A DNA stretch of 64,000 nucleotides. Origin: Streptomyces sp. C10-9-1. Its GTDB lineage: Bacteria; Actinomycetota; Actinomycetes; Streptomycetales; Streptomycetaceae. Position 1 is the stretch's first letter, and every line of letters begins with the position of its first letter. Below the pieces are notes generated by a model. That model was not told where the DNA came from, searched no databases, and saw only the letters and a program-made list of their open reading frames with translations. Below, piece by piece: positions 25,998 through 35,500 of the stretch. The stretch is from positions 372,001 through 436,000 of the forward strand of contig NZ_JANHKP010000001.1 in assembly GCF_024497955.1 (NCBI RefSeq). Reading direction: 5' to 3'. The position numbers and the translations under genes are program-made.

Positions 25998-27113
25998 CTA
26001 CTTCAGGCCGAGCTCGTCGCACGCCGCCTTGAACTTCGGCGTGCAGATCTCCTGGACGGTGTAGACGCCGTCCTTGATCACGGTGTCCTGGATGTTGTCC
26101 TTGGTCAGGGAGATGACGGGGACGAGGACCGAGGGCACGCCCTTGGTGGTCGGGCTGTCGACCTTCGCCTTGGCGACGGCGTCCAGGGACTCGCCCCTGG
26201 CCAGCGCCACGGCCATCTCGGCCGCGGCCGCGGCCTCGGGGGCGTAGGGCTTGTAGACGCTCATGAACTGCTCGCCCGCGACGATGCGCTGCACACCGGC
26301 GAGTTCGGCGTCCTGGCCGGTGACCGGCGGCAGGGGCGAGACGCCCGCGGCCTTGAGGGCGGTGATGATGCCGCCCGCCATGCCGTCGTTGGCGGAGTAG
26401 ACGCCGACGATCTTGTCCTTGCCGAGGGCCGAGATCGACGCCTCCATGTTGGCGTTGGCGTTCTCCGGCTTCCACTCCTTGGTGTCGTACTCCTTGCCGA
26501 CGGTCACCTTGCCGTCGAGCTGGGAGTGCGCGCCCTTCTTGAACAGCGCGGCGTTGGGGTCGGTGACGGCGCCGTTCATCATGACGATCTGGCCGCCCTC
26601 GGCCTTGTCGCCCAGGGCCTCCAGCAGGGCCTTGCCCTGGACCCGGCCCACCTCCTCGTTGTCGAAGGAGGTGTAGGCGTCGATCGGGCCCTCGGCGAGG
26701 CGGTCGAAGGCCACCACGGGTATGCCCGCGTCCTTGGCCTTCTTCACGCTGCCGGCGATCGCCTTGGCGTCGACCGCGTCCACGATCAGGGCGTCGACCT
26801 TGTTGGTGATCATGGTCTCGACCTGCTGCGTCTGCAGCGTGGCGTCCTGCTTGGCGTTGGCGTAGACGACCTTGGCCTTGTTGTTCGTCAGCTCGCTGAT
26901 CTTCTTCTCGATCAGCGGCTTGTCGAACTTCTCGTAGCGGGCGGTCTGGTTCTCCGGCAGGAGCAGACCGATGGTGAGGTCGTCGCCCTTCTTCTCGGCG
27001 GGCTCGGAGGCGTCCGATCCTCCGGCCTGCCCCGCGCTGCCGCAGGCGGCGAGCGAGACGGCCATACCCGTGGCGGCGACAGCAACGGCGGCACGACGCA
27101 GATGTGCGTTCAC
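25998..27113 (-). CDS. xylF: Sugar ABC transporter substrate-binding lipoprotein, XylF-type
   Basis: 371 residues. The GTG start at 27113 has GGAGG 8 bases upstream. A signal peptide ends at the lipobox SLAAC (Cys24), so the mature protein is lipid-anchored outside. The body is a type-I periplasmic-binding-protein fold (Peripla_BP_4), with segments such as ALIVDAVDAKAIAG, IPVVAFDRLAEGP and GVYSANDGMAGGI typical of xylose/galactose/ribose binders. It delivers a pentose, probably xylose, to XylGH. Specificity rests on synteny with S. coelicolor xylFGH. Confidence 0.9.
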   Translation of the reverse strand: MNAHLRRAAVAVAATGMAVSLAACGSAGQAGGSDASEPAEKKGDDLTIGLLLPENQTARYEKFDKPLIEKKISELTNNKAKVVYANAKQDATLQTQQVETMITNKVDALIVDAVDAKAIAGSVKKAKDAGIPVVAFDRLAEGPIDAYTSFDNEEVGRVQGKALLEALGDKAEGGQIVMMNGAVTDPNAALFKKGAHSQLDGKVTVGKEYDTKEWKPENANANMEASISALGKDKIVGVYSANDGMAGGIITALKAAGVSPLPPVTGQDAELAGVQRIVAGEQFMSVYKPYAPEAAAAAEMAVALARGESLDAVAKAKVDSPTTKGVPSVLVPVISLTKDNIQDTVIKDGVYTVQEICTPKFKAACDELGLK

Positions 27114-27190
27114 TTTGTAAACCTCCCTGACGTGGCCGCGTCGCTGCGGCCGAGGTGGCGTGAAGTCAACTCGGCCCCGCCGTCGCCGTC

Positions 27191-27205
27191 AAGGAGTAAA
27201 TCCTT
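27191..27205. promoter_or_regulatory. Inverted repeat upstream of xylF
   Basis: AAGGA-GTAAA-TCCTT lies 78 bases upstream of the xylF start, just past the stop of the ROK gene. It is the most AT-rich segment nearby and a possible operator for the xyl operon. Confidence 0.4.
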
Positions 27206-27234
27206 AACGAGATGACAACGGTGCCATCCGTTAT

Positions 27235-28443
27235 CTAGGTGAACGCGGGCGCCTTGCCTGTCTGAGCACTCTCAGAGCCGAGCAGAAGGGTCGAATCGCC
27301 CATCTCGCTGAGCACCAGGGCGAGGGCGCCGAGCACCTCGGCCCGCCCCCCGAGGGCACCGGGAGCCACCGAGAGCCGCCGCGCCGCACTGGGGATGGCA
27401 TAGCGGGACACGGAGTCGCGGATGGGCCCGAGGACCAGCTCACCGGCCTCCGCGAGGTCGCCGCCGAGCACCACCCGGCTGGGGTTCAGCAGGTTGCACA
27501 GGTTGGCGACGCCGCTGCCGACGTGGCGGCCCACGTCGGCGACCACGCGGCGGCAGCCGGGGTCGCCCTCCCGGGCGAGCTGCACCACGCGCTCCATGGT
27601 CAGCTCGCCGCCGTAGCTGGGCTGCAGCAGGGGCAGGACGTACCGGGCCGCGGCGAAGGTCTCCAGGCAGCCCCGGTTGCCGCAGCGGCAGACCGGGCCG
27701 GACTCGTCGAGCGTGATGTGCCCGATCTCCCCGGCGGTGCCGCCGGGACCCCGGTAGATCTGCCCGTCTATCACCAGCCCGGCGCCGACGCCGCTGGCCA
27801 CCTTGATGTAGGCGAGGTCCCTGACCCCCCGCCCGGCGCCCCAGACCATCTCCCCCAGCGCGCCGAGGTTGGCGTCGTTGTCCACGTGCACGGGGACCCC
27901 GAGGCGCCCGGAGAGCTCCTCGCTGGGGTTGATGCCGCTCCAGCCCGGCAGGATGGACGTGGAGCCCAGCGTGCCGCTCTCCACGTCGATGGGGCCCGGC
28001 ACGCCGAGCCCCACCCCCACCACCTTCTCCCGGCTGATCCCGGCCTGCTCGACCAGCCGGTTGACCAGTTCCTCGGCGCGGCCGAAGCCCTGGGCGGACG
28101 AGGCGTCCACGTCGAGCGGCTCCGACTCCTCCGCCAGCACCTGGTGGGCCAGGTTCCCGATGGCCACCCGCAGGTGGGTGTGGCCGAAGTCCACCCCGAT
28201 CACGATGCCCGCGTCCCCGCTGAGGGACACGCTCCGGGCCCGCCGCCCGCCGGCCGAGGTCGGTGTGACCTCGACCGTCCCGCCGTCCTTCAGCTCACGC
28301 ACGATATTGGAAACCGTGGCCGCGGAGAGGCCGGTGCTCCTGGCGATCTCCGCCTGCGTGAGCGAGCCGGCCATGCGCACCGCGCGCACGACCCGCTCGA
28401 GGTTGGCCCGGTGCAGCGATGTCTGCGAACCCGGAGTCTCCAT
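27235..28443 (-). CDS. rok7B7: ROK-family transcriptional regulator (Rok7B7-like)
   Basis: 402 residues from the ATG at 28443, preceded by AGGAG; the longer frame to 28548 crosses a palindrome and is unlikely. A winged HTH sits at about 28-60 (LTQAEIARSTGLSAATVSNI). The ROK sugar-kinase-like domain follows, with the ATP-site-like GVDFGHTHLRVA, the sugar-site DNDANLGALGE, and zinc motif CRCGNRGC at about 249-256. Its position between ngcEFG and xylFGH matches S. coelicolor Rok7B7, which controls xylose uptake and influences carbon repression and antibiotics. Ligand binding is inferred. Confidence 0.88.
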   Translation of the reverse strand: METPGSQTSLHRANLERVVRAVRMAGSLTQAEIARSTGLSAATVSNIVRELKDGGTVEVTPTSAGGRRARSVSLSGDAGIVIGVDFGHTHLRVAIGNLAHQVLAEESEPLDVDASSAQGFGRAEELVNRLVEQAGISREKVVGVGLGVPGPIDVESGTLGSTSILPGWSGINPSEELSGRLGVPVHVDNDANLGALGEMVWGAGRGVRDLAYIKVASGVGAGLVIDGQIYRGPGGTAGEIGHITLDESGPVCRCGNRGCLETFAAARYVLPLLQPSYGGELTMERVVQLAREGDPGCRRVVADVGRHVGSGVANLCNLLNPSRVVLGGDLAEAGELVLGPIRDSVSRYAIPSAARRLSVAPGALGGRAEVLGALALVLSEMGDSTLLLGSESAQTGKAPAFT

Positions 28444-28532
28444 CGACCCATCCACTCCTGCCCCCGGCGGGCGGCACGACCACCGCCCCCGGTCGGGGCC
28501 GCGCACGGCAGCCCCGACATCTCTCCAACTTG

Positions 28533-28547
28533 TGAACTCTGAGTTCA
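28533..28547. promoter_or_regulatory. Palindrome upstream of the ROK gene
   Basis: TGAACTCTGAGTTCA is a perfect 7-bp inverted repeat with one central base, 90 bases before the ROK start. It suits autoregulation. A related half-like sequence, GTGAAGTCAACTC, occurs upstream of xylF near 27160. Confidence 0.5.
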
Positions 28548-28625
28548 ACGCTCGGGGGGTTATTCCGTCAAGACCTTGAGCGGGGTGAGACTCCGATGAG
28601 CACAGGGGCGGAACATGGCGAAACG

Positions 28626-28660
28626 CCCCGCCGCCCGTGCGGGGCGACGGGGCGGCGGGG
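28626..28660 (-). terminator. Terminator after ngcG
   Basis: CCCCGCCGCCC (28626-28636) pairs with GGGCGGCGGGG (28650-28660), 36 bases beyond the ngcG stop. It separates the ngc operon from the ROK gene. Confidence 0.65.
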
Positions 28661-28695
28661 TCCTCGGAGCGGTCCGGGGCGGCGGCCCGCGGGCG

Positions 28696-29640
28696 CTATT
28701 TGAGCGTGCCCGCGGTCAGGCCCGACTGGACCTGGCGCTGGAAGGACAGGTAGACGACGACCACCGGCAGCATGGCGATCGTCATACCGGCGAAGATCAC
28801 CGGGAGGTCGCCCTCGTAGCCCTGCTGCTGGTTCAGCAGGACCAGGCCCTGGGTGAGCACGGAGCGGTCCTTGTCGAAGCCGCTCTGCTGCTGCATCAGG
28901 GTCATCGGCAGGATGTACTGGTTCCACTGGCCGAGGACGTTGAAGATCCCGACGCTCAGCAGTCCGGGCTTGGCCATCGGGACCATGACCTGGAAGAAGA
29001 TCCGGGTGTGGGAGGCGCCGTCGATCACCGCCGCCTCGTGGATGGCCGTGGGCAGCGTCCGGAAGAAGGCGTGCATGAAGAAGACCGTGAACGGCAGCGA
29101 GTAGGCGACGTAGACCAGGATGAGGCCCTGGTACGTGTTGAGCATGCCGAGCATGTCGACGAGGAAGTACAGCGGCACCAGGCCGAGGTAGACGGGGAAC
29201 ATCGCCCCGGCGACGAAGAAGTAGTAGAAGAAGCGGTTGCCGCGGAACTCGTAGCGGGCGAGCACGTAGGCCGCCATCGCGCCGAGCAGCATGGTCAGGG
29301 GGATGGAGAACACCAGCACGATCAGCGTGTTGGCGAAGTAGTCGCCGATGCCCTTGTCCCAGGCCCGGCCGAAGGCGTCGAAGTTCCAGTTCGACGGCCA
29401 GGACCAGGCACTGGCACCGATCTCGCTGTCGGTCTTGAAGGAGCCGAGCAGCAGCCAGAACAGCGGCAGCACGATCATCACGGCCCACAGGATCAGGAAG
29501 CCGTGCGAGAAGACGTTGAGGACCCTGCCCTCCGTGTCGCCGCGCCGGTCACCGCCGGAGCGGCGCCCCGCGCCCTTGGGCGGGAGTGCGACGGGTACGG
29601 CGTCCCGGGCGGTGTCGGGGATCAACCGGGTGTTCGACAT
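28696..29640 (-). CDS. ngcG: Carbohydrate ABC transporter permease NgcG-type
   Basis: 314 residues with six membrane helices after a basic Pro-rich cytoplasmic N terminus. The EAA loop EAAVIDGASHTRIFFQVMVP docks the ATPase. No ATPase gene is present in the cluster; Streptomyces CUT1 sugar transporters use the shared ATPase MsiK. It follows ngcF by 15 bases. The expected cargo is N-acetylglucosamine or chitin oligosaccharides, by comparison with NgcEFG of other streptomycetes. Confidence 0.88.
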   Translation of the reverse strand: MSNTRLIPDTARDAVPVALPPKGAGRRSGGDRRGDTEGRVLNVFSHGFLILWAVMIVLPLFWLLLGSFKTDSEIGASAWSWPSNWNFDAFGRAWDKGIGDYFANTLIVLVFSIPLTMLLGAMAAYVLARYEFRGNRFFYYFFVAGAMFPVYLGLVPLYFLVDMLGMLNTYQGLILVYVAYSLPFTVFFMHAFFRTLPTAIHEAAVIDGASHTRIFFQVMVPMAKPGLLSVGIFNVLGQWNQYILPMTLMQQQSGFDKDRSVLTQGLVLLNQQQGYEGDLPVIFAGMTIAMLPVVVVYLSFQRQVQSGLTAGTLK

Positions 29641-29655
29641 GGCGTGGTACCCCGA

Positions 29656-30588
29656 TCAGTATTCGATGCGCTCGCGGCGGCTGATCCGCAGCGTGACGAG
29701 GGACAGGACCAGCGTGAGTCCGAGGATCACGACTCCCATGGCACAGGCGTAGCCGCTCTTGCCGAAGGCGAGGAAGTTGCGCATCAGATAGGTCGCCATG
29801 ACCTCGCTGTTGTGGTCGGGGCCGCCGCCGTAGCTGTTGCCCGGGGTCATGACCGAGATCAGCGCGAAGCAGTCCATGGCCAGGATCGCGAGGTAGACCC
29901 AGGCGGTCTGCACCGTGTCCCACAGCAGCGGGAGCGTGACCTTGAAGAAGGTCTGGGTGCGGCTGGAGCCGTCCAGGAGCGCCGCCTCGTAGATCTCCCT
30001 GGGGATGGACTGCATGGCCGCCGAGAACAGCACCAGGTAGAAGCCGACCCCCCACCAGAGCAGCACGAAGGCCACGCACCACAGCACGAGGTCGGGTTCG
30101 TTGAGCCATTCGATCGGGTGGGCGGGGTCGGAGAGGCCCAGCTTGATGAAGACGCCGTTGATCAGCCCGGCGACGTCACCGCGGTAGATGGCCCGCCAGA
30201 GGACGGCCAGGATGGCGATGGACAGCACGTGCGGGACGAAGAAGAGGATCTTGTAGAAGCCGGAGCCCGCAACTCCGCGCACTCCGCCCGATCCGCCGCG
30301 CCCTCCCACGTTCACCATGTAGGCGAAGAAGAGGGCGAGCAGGATCGTGGCGACGGGGAGGAAGATCAGGAGCAGGATGTTGTGCCACAGGGCCTTCAGG
30401 AACACCGAGTCGGAGAACAGCGCGGTGTAGTTGTCGAAGCCGACGAAACCCATCTCCTGCGACTGGCCCTGCCAGTCGGTGAAGGAGTACCCGAAGGTCT
30501 GCAGATACGGCCAGATCATGAAGACCGCGTACAGCGCGACCGGAACGATCAGAAACCCGGTGACGAACCGGTACTTTCCCTGTTGCAT
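29656..30588 (-). CDS. ngcF: Carbohydrate ABC transporter permease NgcF-type
   Basis: 310 residues, six membrane helices, with the MalF-like EAA loop EAALLDGSSRTQTFFKVTLP and a C-terminal helix ending in RISRRERIEY. It forms the heterodimeric channel with NgcG. It lies 30 bases after ngcE in one operon. Confidence 0.88.
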   Translation of the reverse strand: MQQGKYRFVTGFLIVPVALYAVFMIWPYLQTFGYSFTDWQGQSQEMGFVGFDNYTALFSDSVFLKALWHNILLLIFLPVATILLALFFAYMVNVGGRGGSGGVRGVAGSGFYKILFFVPHVLSIAILAVLWRAIYRGDVAGLINGVFIKLGLSDPAHPIEWLNEPDLVLWCVAFVLLWWGVGFYLVLFSAAMQSIPREIYEAALLDGSSRTQTFFKVTLPLLWDTVQTAWVYLAILAMDCFALISVMTPGNSYGGGPDHNSEVMATYLMRNFLAFGKSGYACAMGVVILGLTLVLSLVTLRISRRERIEY

Positions 30589-30618
30589 GGCACCCTGCCC
30601 CTGGTTTCCCGGCCTTCG

Positions 30619-32067
30619 CTACGGACGCTTGTTGTTCTTGCTCTCCGGGTCCTCGGCCGCCTTGTCGACCGCGGCCTGGGCGCGCTTGAGCCATTCGTTC
30701 GGCTGAATGCGCTTGGCCATCAGCTCGGCCGAGGCGGTGCGGATGGACTCGTCCATCTCGCTGTACCAGTTGGTGTAGTAGTAGTCGAAGCGCTGGTCCA
30801 CGGGACACGCCTCAACCGCCTCGATGGCGGACTTGGTGCCCGGCCGCAGCTCGACGCTCTTGTCGACGCCGTCCTGCACGATGGTGAGCGAGTTCGCCTG
30901 CTGGGCGAAGGTGGTCGACCACTCCCGGGAGCACATCATCCGCAGGAACTCCAGGCCGCCGGCCTTGTTGCGGGCCTTCTCCGGGACGATGAAGGGCTCG
31001 CCCGCGCCCGCGCGGATCGCCTCGAAGGGCAGCTTGCTCCCCGGCAGCACGGGCATCGGCAGGAACCTCATGTCGAAGTCCTCCGGGGTCTGCTTGAGCT
31101 GCTCGTTCTCCAGCCAGGAACCGGAGGGGATGAAGACGGCCTTGCCCTCGTTCCAGGCCGTCTGGGACTCGATGTGGTCCAGTGAGTTGGTGCCCGGCAG
31201 CAGCAGGCCCTTCTCCACGATCTCGTAGACCGCCTCGATGGACTGCTTGGCCGCGGCGCTGCCGACGAAGGCCTTGGGGTCGAGGTTGTCGATCGCCTTC
31301 ATGGCGTCCAGGCCGCCGGTCTTGGCGATCAGGTCCATGATCATGACGTTGATGTAGTAGGGGTGCTTGCCCTGGTGGGCGAGACCGCCGATGCCCTGCT
31401 TCTTGGCGTCCTGCATGATCGCCAGGAGGGCGTCCCAGGTCTTCGGCACCTCCCAGCCCCTGTCCTGGAACATCTTGCCCGAGTACCAGAGGCCGTAGAC
31501 GGTGTAGACGTAGTTCAGGGAGTGCATCTTGCCGCCGATGAAGCCCTTCTCGGCGGTCCCGGGCACGAGGATGTCCCTGACCTTCTTCGACGGGTCGTCG
31601 GGCGCGGGGGCGTCCAGCAGTTCGGTCAGGTCGGCGAGCTGGCCGTTCTTGTGGAGGACGTCGAGCTTGATCTGCTGGGCGCCGGAGTTGTCCACGACGT
31701 CCGGCGGGTTGCCCGCGTTGAAGCGCGGCTGGAGCTTGCCGGTGATCTCCTGGGTGCCGAGGTGGCTGATCTCCGGGCCCCACGTGTCCTTGTAGAGCTT
31801 CTCCCACTCGATGGCGTACTGGTCGCCGAAGCCGCCCTTGAAGATGACCACGTCCAGCGTGCCGCCCTTGGCTACGCCGAACGGGTTGTCCTTGGTGACC
31901 TCGCCCTTCTGCCTCTCCTGGTCGTCACCGCTGCCGCTGGCCGCACAGGCGGACAGGAATCCCATGGTCGGCACGGCGATCAGGCCGAGGGCGGCCGACC
32001 GCTTGATCAGATTGCGGCGGCTGAAACCCTCGCCGTTCGCGCCGTTCGAGGTGGAGGTGGTTCCCAT
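30619..32067 (-). CDS. ngcE: N-acetylglucosamine / chitobiose-type ABC substrate-binding lipoprotein NgcE
   Basis: 482 residues from the ATG at 32067, which has GAGGA 7 bases upstream; the TTG two codons earlier does not. The N terminus carries a twin-arginine motif (SRRNLIK, Arg17-18) and a lipobox FLSAC (Cys41), so it is probably exported folded by Tat and lipid-anchored. The mature part is a family-1 extracellular solute-binding protein. NgcE of S. olivaceoviridis binds GlcNAc and chitobiose; the S. coelicolor form is reported as a lower-affinity chitobiose binder. The assignment rests on similarity and synteny. Confidence 0.87.
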   Translation of the reverse strand: MGTTSTSNGANGEGFSRRNLIKRSAALGLIAVPTMGFLSACAASGSGDDQERQKGEVTKDNPFGVAKGGTLDVVIFKGGFGDQYAIEWEKLYKDTWGPEISHLGTQEITGKLQPRFNAGNPPDVVDNSGAQQIKLDVLHKNGQLADLTELLDAPAPDDPSKKVRDILVPGTAEKGFIGGKMHSLNYVYTVYGLWYSGKMFQDRGWEVPKTWDALLAIMQDAKKQGIGGLAHQGKHPYYINVMIMDLIAKTGGLDAMKAIDNLDPKAFVGSAAAKQSIEAVYEIVEKGLLLPGTNSLDHIESQTAWNEGKAVFIPSGSWLENEQLKQTPEDFDMRFLPMPVLPGSKLPFEAIRAGAGEPFIVPEKARNKAGGLEFLRMMCSREWSTTFAQQANSLTIVQDGVDKSVELRPGTKSAIEAVEACPVDQRFDYYYTNWYSEMDESIRTASAELMAKRIQPNEWLKRAQAAVDKAAEDPESKNNKRP

Positions 32068-32308
32068 GCTCAAGTCCTCGCCTTCATCCAGGACTCAGGC
32101 GGTGTACTGGTCGCCCGTCCTACTCGCCTCAGGCGAAGGGCCCCGCCACCGCGGTCAGTTGCTGCGCGCTCCCGAAGGGAAGCGCGGTGGAGCTCGGGTC
32201 GTGCTCGGCCGGCAGGGGGAGTGCGGGCGGGCACGGGCATCCGTCCGCCTGACCGTGGGCACCACCGCCCCCTGCCCGCAACCTTGTGGAACAGCTTTGC
32301 GGACGCCG

Positions 32309-32324
32309 ACAGGTATAGTCCACT
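32309..32324. promoter_or_regulatory. Candidate DasR-responsive element (dre)
   Basis: ACAGGTATAGTCCACT matches the dre consensus ACTGGTCTAGACCACT at 13 of 16 positions. It lies midway between ngcE and the GH92 gene. DasR represses chitin and GlcNAc utilisation genes and is released by aminosugar phosphates, so control of ngcEFG would be logical. Confidence 0.6.
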
Positions 32325-32477
32325 TCCCTTCGGGGGAGCAAGATCGAATGCAGCTTTGCACGGCAGTCTTTCCCTAGTTGAGACCTCGCGGACACATCCT
32401 CCTCGCGTGCACCCTTTAGAGCCCCGCGCGTTTCTGACGGTTCGAATGGTTCCGGCCATTTACCGCCGTCGACACTC

Positions 32478-32507
32478 TTGACACCGCACACCGCCCGACT
32501 TCCTACT
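32478..32507 (+). promoter_or_regulatory. Possible promoter of the GH92 gene
   Basis: TTGACA at 32478-32483 is followed after 17-18 bases by TCCTACT, a weak -10. The LacI-type palindrome lies directly downstream, a good position for repression. Confidence 0.35.
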
Positions 32508-32527
32508 GGAGCCTGCACTTTCTCGTT

Positions 32528-32539
32528 GACAACGTTGTC
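32528..32539. promoter_or_regulatory. LacI-family operator-like palindrome
   Basis: GACAACGTTGTC is a perfect 12-bp palindrome with the central CG typical of LacI/GalR-family operators in streptomycetes. It sits 33 bases before the GH92 start, between the probable promoter and the ribosome site. No lacI gene lies in the window. Confidence 0.6.
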
Positions 32540-32571
32540 CTACAGACCTTCACCTGGAGGAACGACCCGGG

Positions 32572-35500
32572 ATGCGACCCACACCCCGAGCACGACGACG
32601 AAAACTCCGCGCGGTCACCCTGGCGGTGGCCGGATCTCTTCTGGTGCTGACGGCCCACTCCCCCGCTTCCGCCTCCCCCGACCGCCCCGACCACCGGCGC
32701 GGGACGGACCGGGAATTCGCCACCTCCTTCGAATCGGACGAAACACCACCGGACTGGCGCCATTCCGTCGAACTCGGCGCCGACGGAAAGAAGCGGTCCT
32801 TGGGCGTGGACGGCGGATTCGCCACCGGAATCCCCGGCAACGTGACCGACCGGGTGACCCGGGTGCGGGCCAGCGGCGAGAACGCCGGTGCCGGTGAGAC
32901 GAAGGAGAACCTGGTCGACCTCACGCCCTCCAGCAAGTGGCTGGCCTTCGCGCGCACGGCCTGGCTGGAGTTCGACACCGAGACCCCGGTGAAGGTCGCC
33001 GCCTACGCCCTGACCTCGGCGAACGACCACGCCCCTCGCGACCCCCGCGACTGGACCCTCAAGGGCTCGGCGGACGGAACCGACTGGACCGTCCTCGACA
33101 CGCGCACGGACGAGACCTTCGGCGAGCGCCTGACGACCCGGACCTTCCCGGTGGGCGATCCGGCCGAGGTCACCGCCTACGCCCACTACCGGCTGGAGAT
33201 CACCGCGAACGCCGGAGCCGGGGACGCCACCCAGCTGGCGGACGTCCAGTTCTCCGACGGGGACACCTCGGCACCCGTCCCCGAGGACATGCGCTCCCAC
33301 GTGGCCCGGGGCCCCGGCGGCTCGCCGACCGGCAAGTCCGGTGCGGGCTTCACCGGCACCCGCGCCCTGCGCTACGCGGGCAGCCACACGGCCGGGGGAC
33401 GGGGGTACTCCTACAACCGGGTCCTCGACGTCGACGTGGCGGTGGAGCGCACCACCCGCCTGTCGTACCGGGTCTTCCCCTCCATGGCCGAGGCCGATCT
33501 GTCGTACCCCGCCACCCACGTCGCCGTCGACCTCGCGTTCACGGACGGCACGTACCTGAGCGACCTGGGCGCACGCGACTCCCACGGGGGCTCCCTCACC
33601 CCGCAGGGCCAGGGCGCCGCCAAGCGGCTGTACGTCGACCAGTGGAACGCCGTGGCCTCCGACATCGGCACCGTGGCCGCCGGGAAGACCGTCGACCGCA
33701 TCCTCGTCGCCTACGACGCGCCCTCGGGTCCCGCGCGCTTCCAGGGCTGGATCGACGACGTCGTGCTGCGGCCCGAGACTCCGCCGGAGCCCCCGTCGCA
33801 CCCGGCCGACCACGCCTCGACGACCCGCGGCACCCACTCCAGCGGCTCCTACTCCCGCGGCAACACCTTCCCCGCCACGGCCGTCCCGCACGGCTTCACC
33901 TTCTGGACCCCCGTCACCAACGCGGCCTCCAGGAGCTGGATCTACGAGTACGCGCGCGGGAACAACGCGGACAACCTCCCGACGCTCCAGGCCCTGAGCG
34001 CGAGCCACCAGCCCAGTCCGTGGATGGGCGACCGGCAGACCTTCCAGGTGATGCCCTCGGCGGCCGCGGGCACACCGGACACCTCACGCACCGCCCGGGC
34101 GCTGCCCTTCCGGCACGAGAACGAGACCGCCCGCCCGCACTACTACGGCGTCACCTTCGAGAACGGCCTGCGCGCGGAGATCGCACCGGCCGACCACGCG
34201 GCGATGATGCGCTTCACCTACCCGGGCGACGACGCCTCGGTGGTCTTCGACAACGTCACCCCCGAGGGCGGCCTCACCCTGGACCCGGACGGCCGCTCCT
34301 TCTCCGGCTACTCCGACGTCCGGAGCGGCCTGTCGGCCGGGGCGACGCGGATGTTCGTCCACGGGGTCTTCGACGCCCCGGTGACCGAGGCGGAGGCCGA
34401 CGGCGTGCGCGGCAGGGTGCGGCTCGACGCGGGCCGTGACCGCACCGTGCACCTGCGGATCGCCACCTCGCTGATCGGCGTCGACCAGGCGCGCAGGAAC
34501 CTGGCCCAGGAGATCCCGGCCGGCAGCCGCTTCGAGGGCGTCCGGGACGCGGCGCGCGCCGCGTGGGACCGCATCCTCGGCCGGGTCGAGGTGGAGGGCG
34601 CCACGCGCGACCAGCTCACGACCCTCTACTCCAGCCTCTACCGCCTCTACCTGTACCCGAACGCGGGCCACGAGAACACCGGCACCCGCTCACGCCCGGT
34701 GTACCGGTACGCGAGCCCCTTCTCCCCCGCCGCCGGGCCCGGCACACCCACGCGGACCGGCGCGGAGATCGTCGACGGGAAGGTCTACGTCAACAACGGC
34801 TTCTGGGACACCTACCGGACGACCTGGCCCGCCTACTCCCTCCTCACCCCGGGCACGGCGGGCGAGCTGGTGGACGGCTTCGTGCAGCAGTACAAGGACG
34901 GCGGCTGGATCTCCCGGTGGTCCTCCCCCGGCTACGCGGACCTGATGACCGGCACCAGCTCCGACATCGCCTTCGCGGACGCCTACGTCAAGGGGGTCCG
35001 CTTCGACGCCGAGGCCGCCTACGAGGCCGCACTGAAGAACGCCACGGTCGTCCCCCCGTCCTCCGGCGTGGGGCGCAAGGGCATGGAGACCTCGCCGTTC
35101 ACGGGCTACGCCTCCACCGCGACGCACGAGGGGCTCTCCTGGTCGCTGGAGGGCTACCTCAACGACTACGGCCTGGCCAGGATGGCCGAGACGCTGCACC
35201 GGCGCACGGGCGAGAACCGCTACCGTGAGGAGGCCGCGTACTTCCGCAACCGCGCACGCAACTACGTGCTGCTCTTCGACCGGGACGCCGGCTTCTTCCA
35301 GGGCCGCACCCCCGGGGGCGGCTGGCGGGTGCCCTCGGACCGGTACGACCCCCGGGTGTGGGGCTACGACTACACCGAGACCAACGGCTGGGGATACGCC
35401 TTCACCGCCCCGCAGGACAGCCGGGGGCTGGCCAACCTCTACGGCGGCCGGGCAGCGCTCGGCAGGAAGCTCGACACCTACTTCTCCACCCCCGAGACGG

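Larger units (their letters stand above)
32068..32571. other. 500-base divergent regulatory region between ngcE and the GH92 gene
   Basis: No gene was recognised. GC content is visibly lower than in flanking genes. It contains a DasR-like element (32309-32324), a TTGACA box (32478-32483) and a LacI-type palindrome (32528-32539), described separately. Confidence 0.7.
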
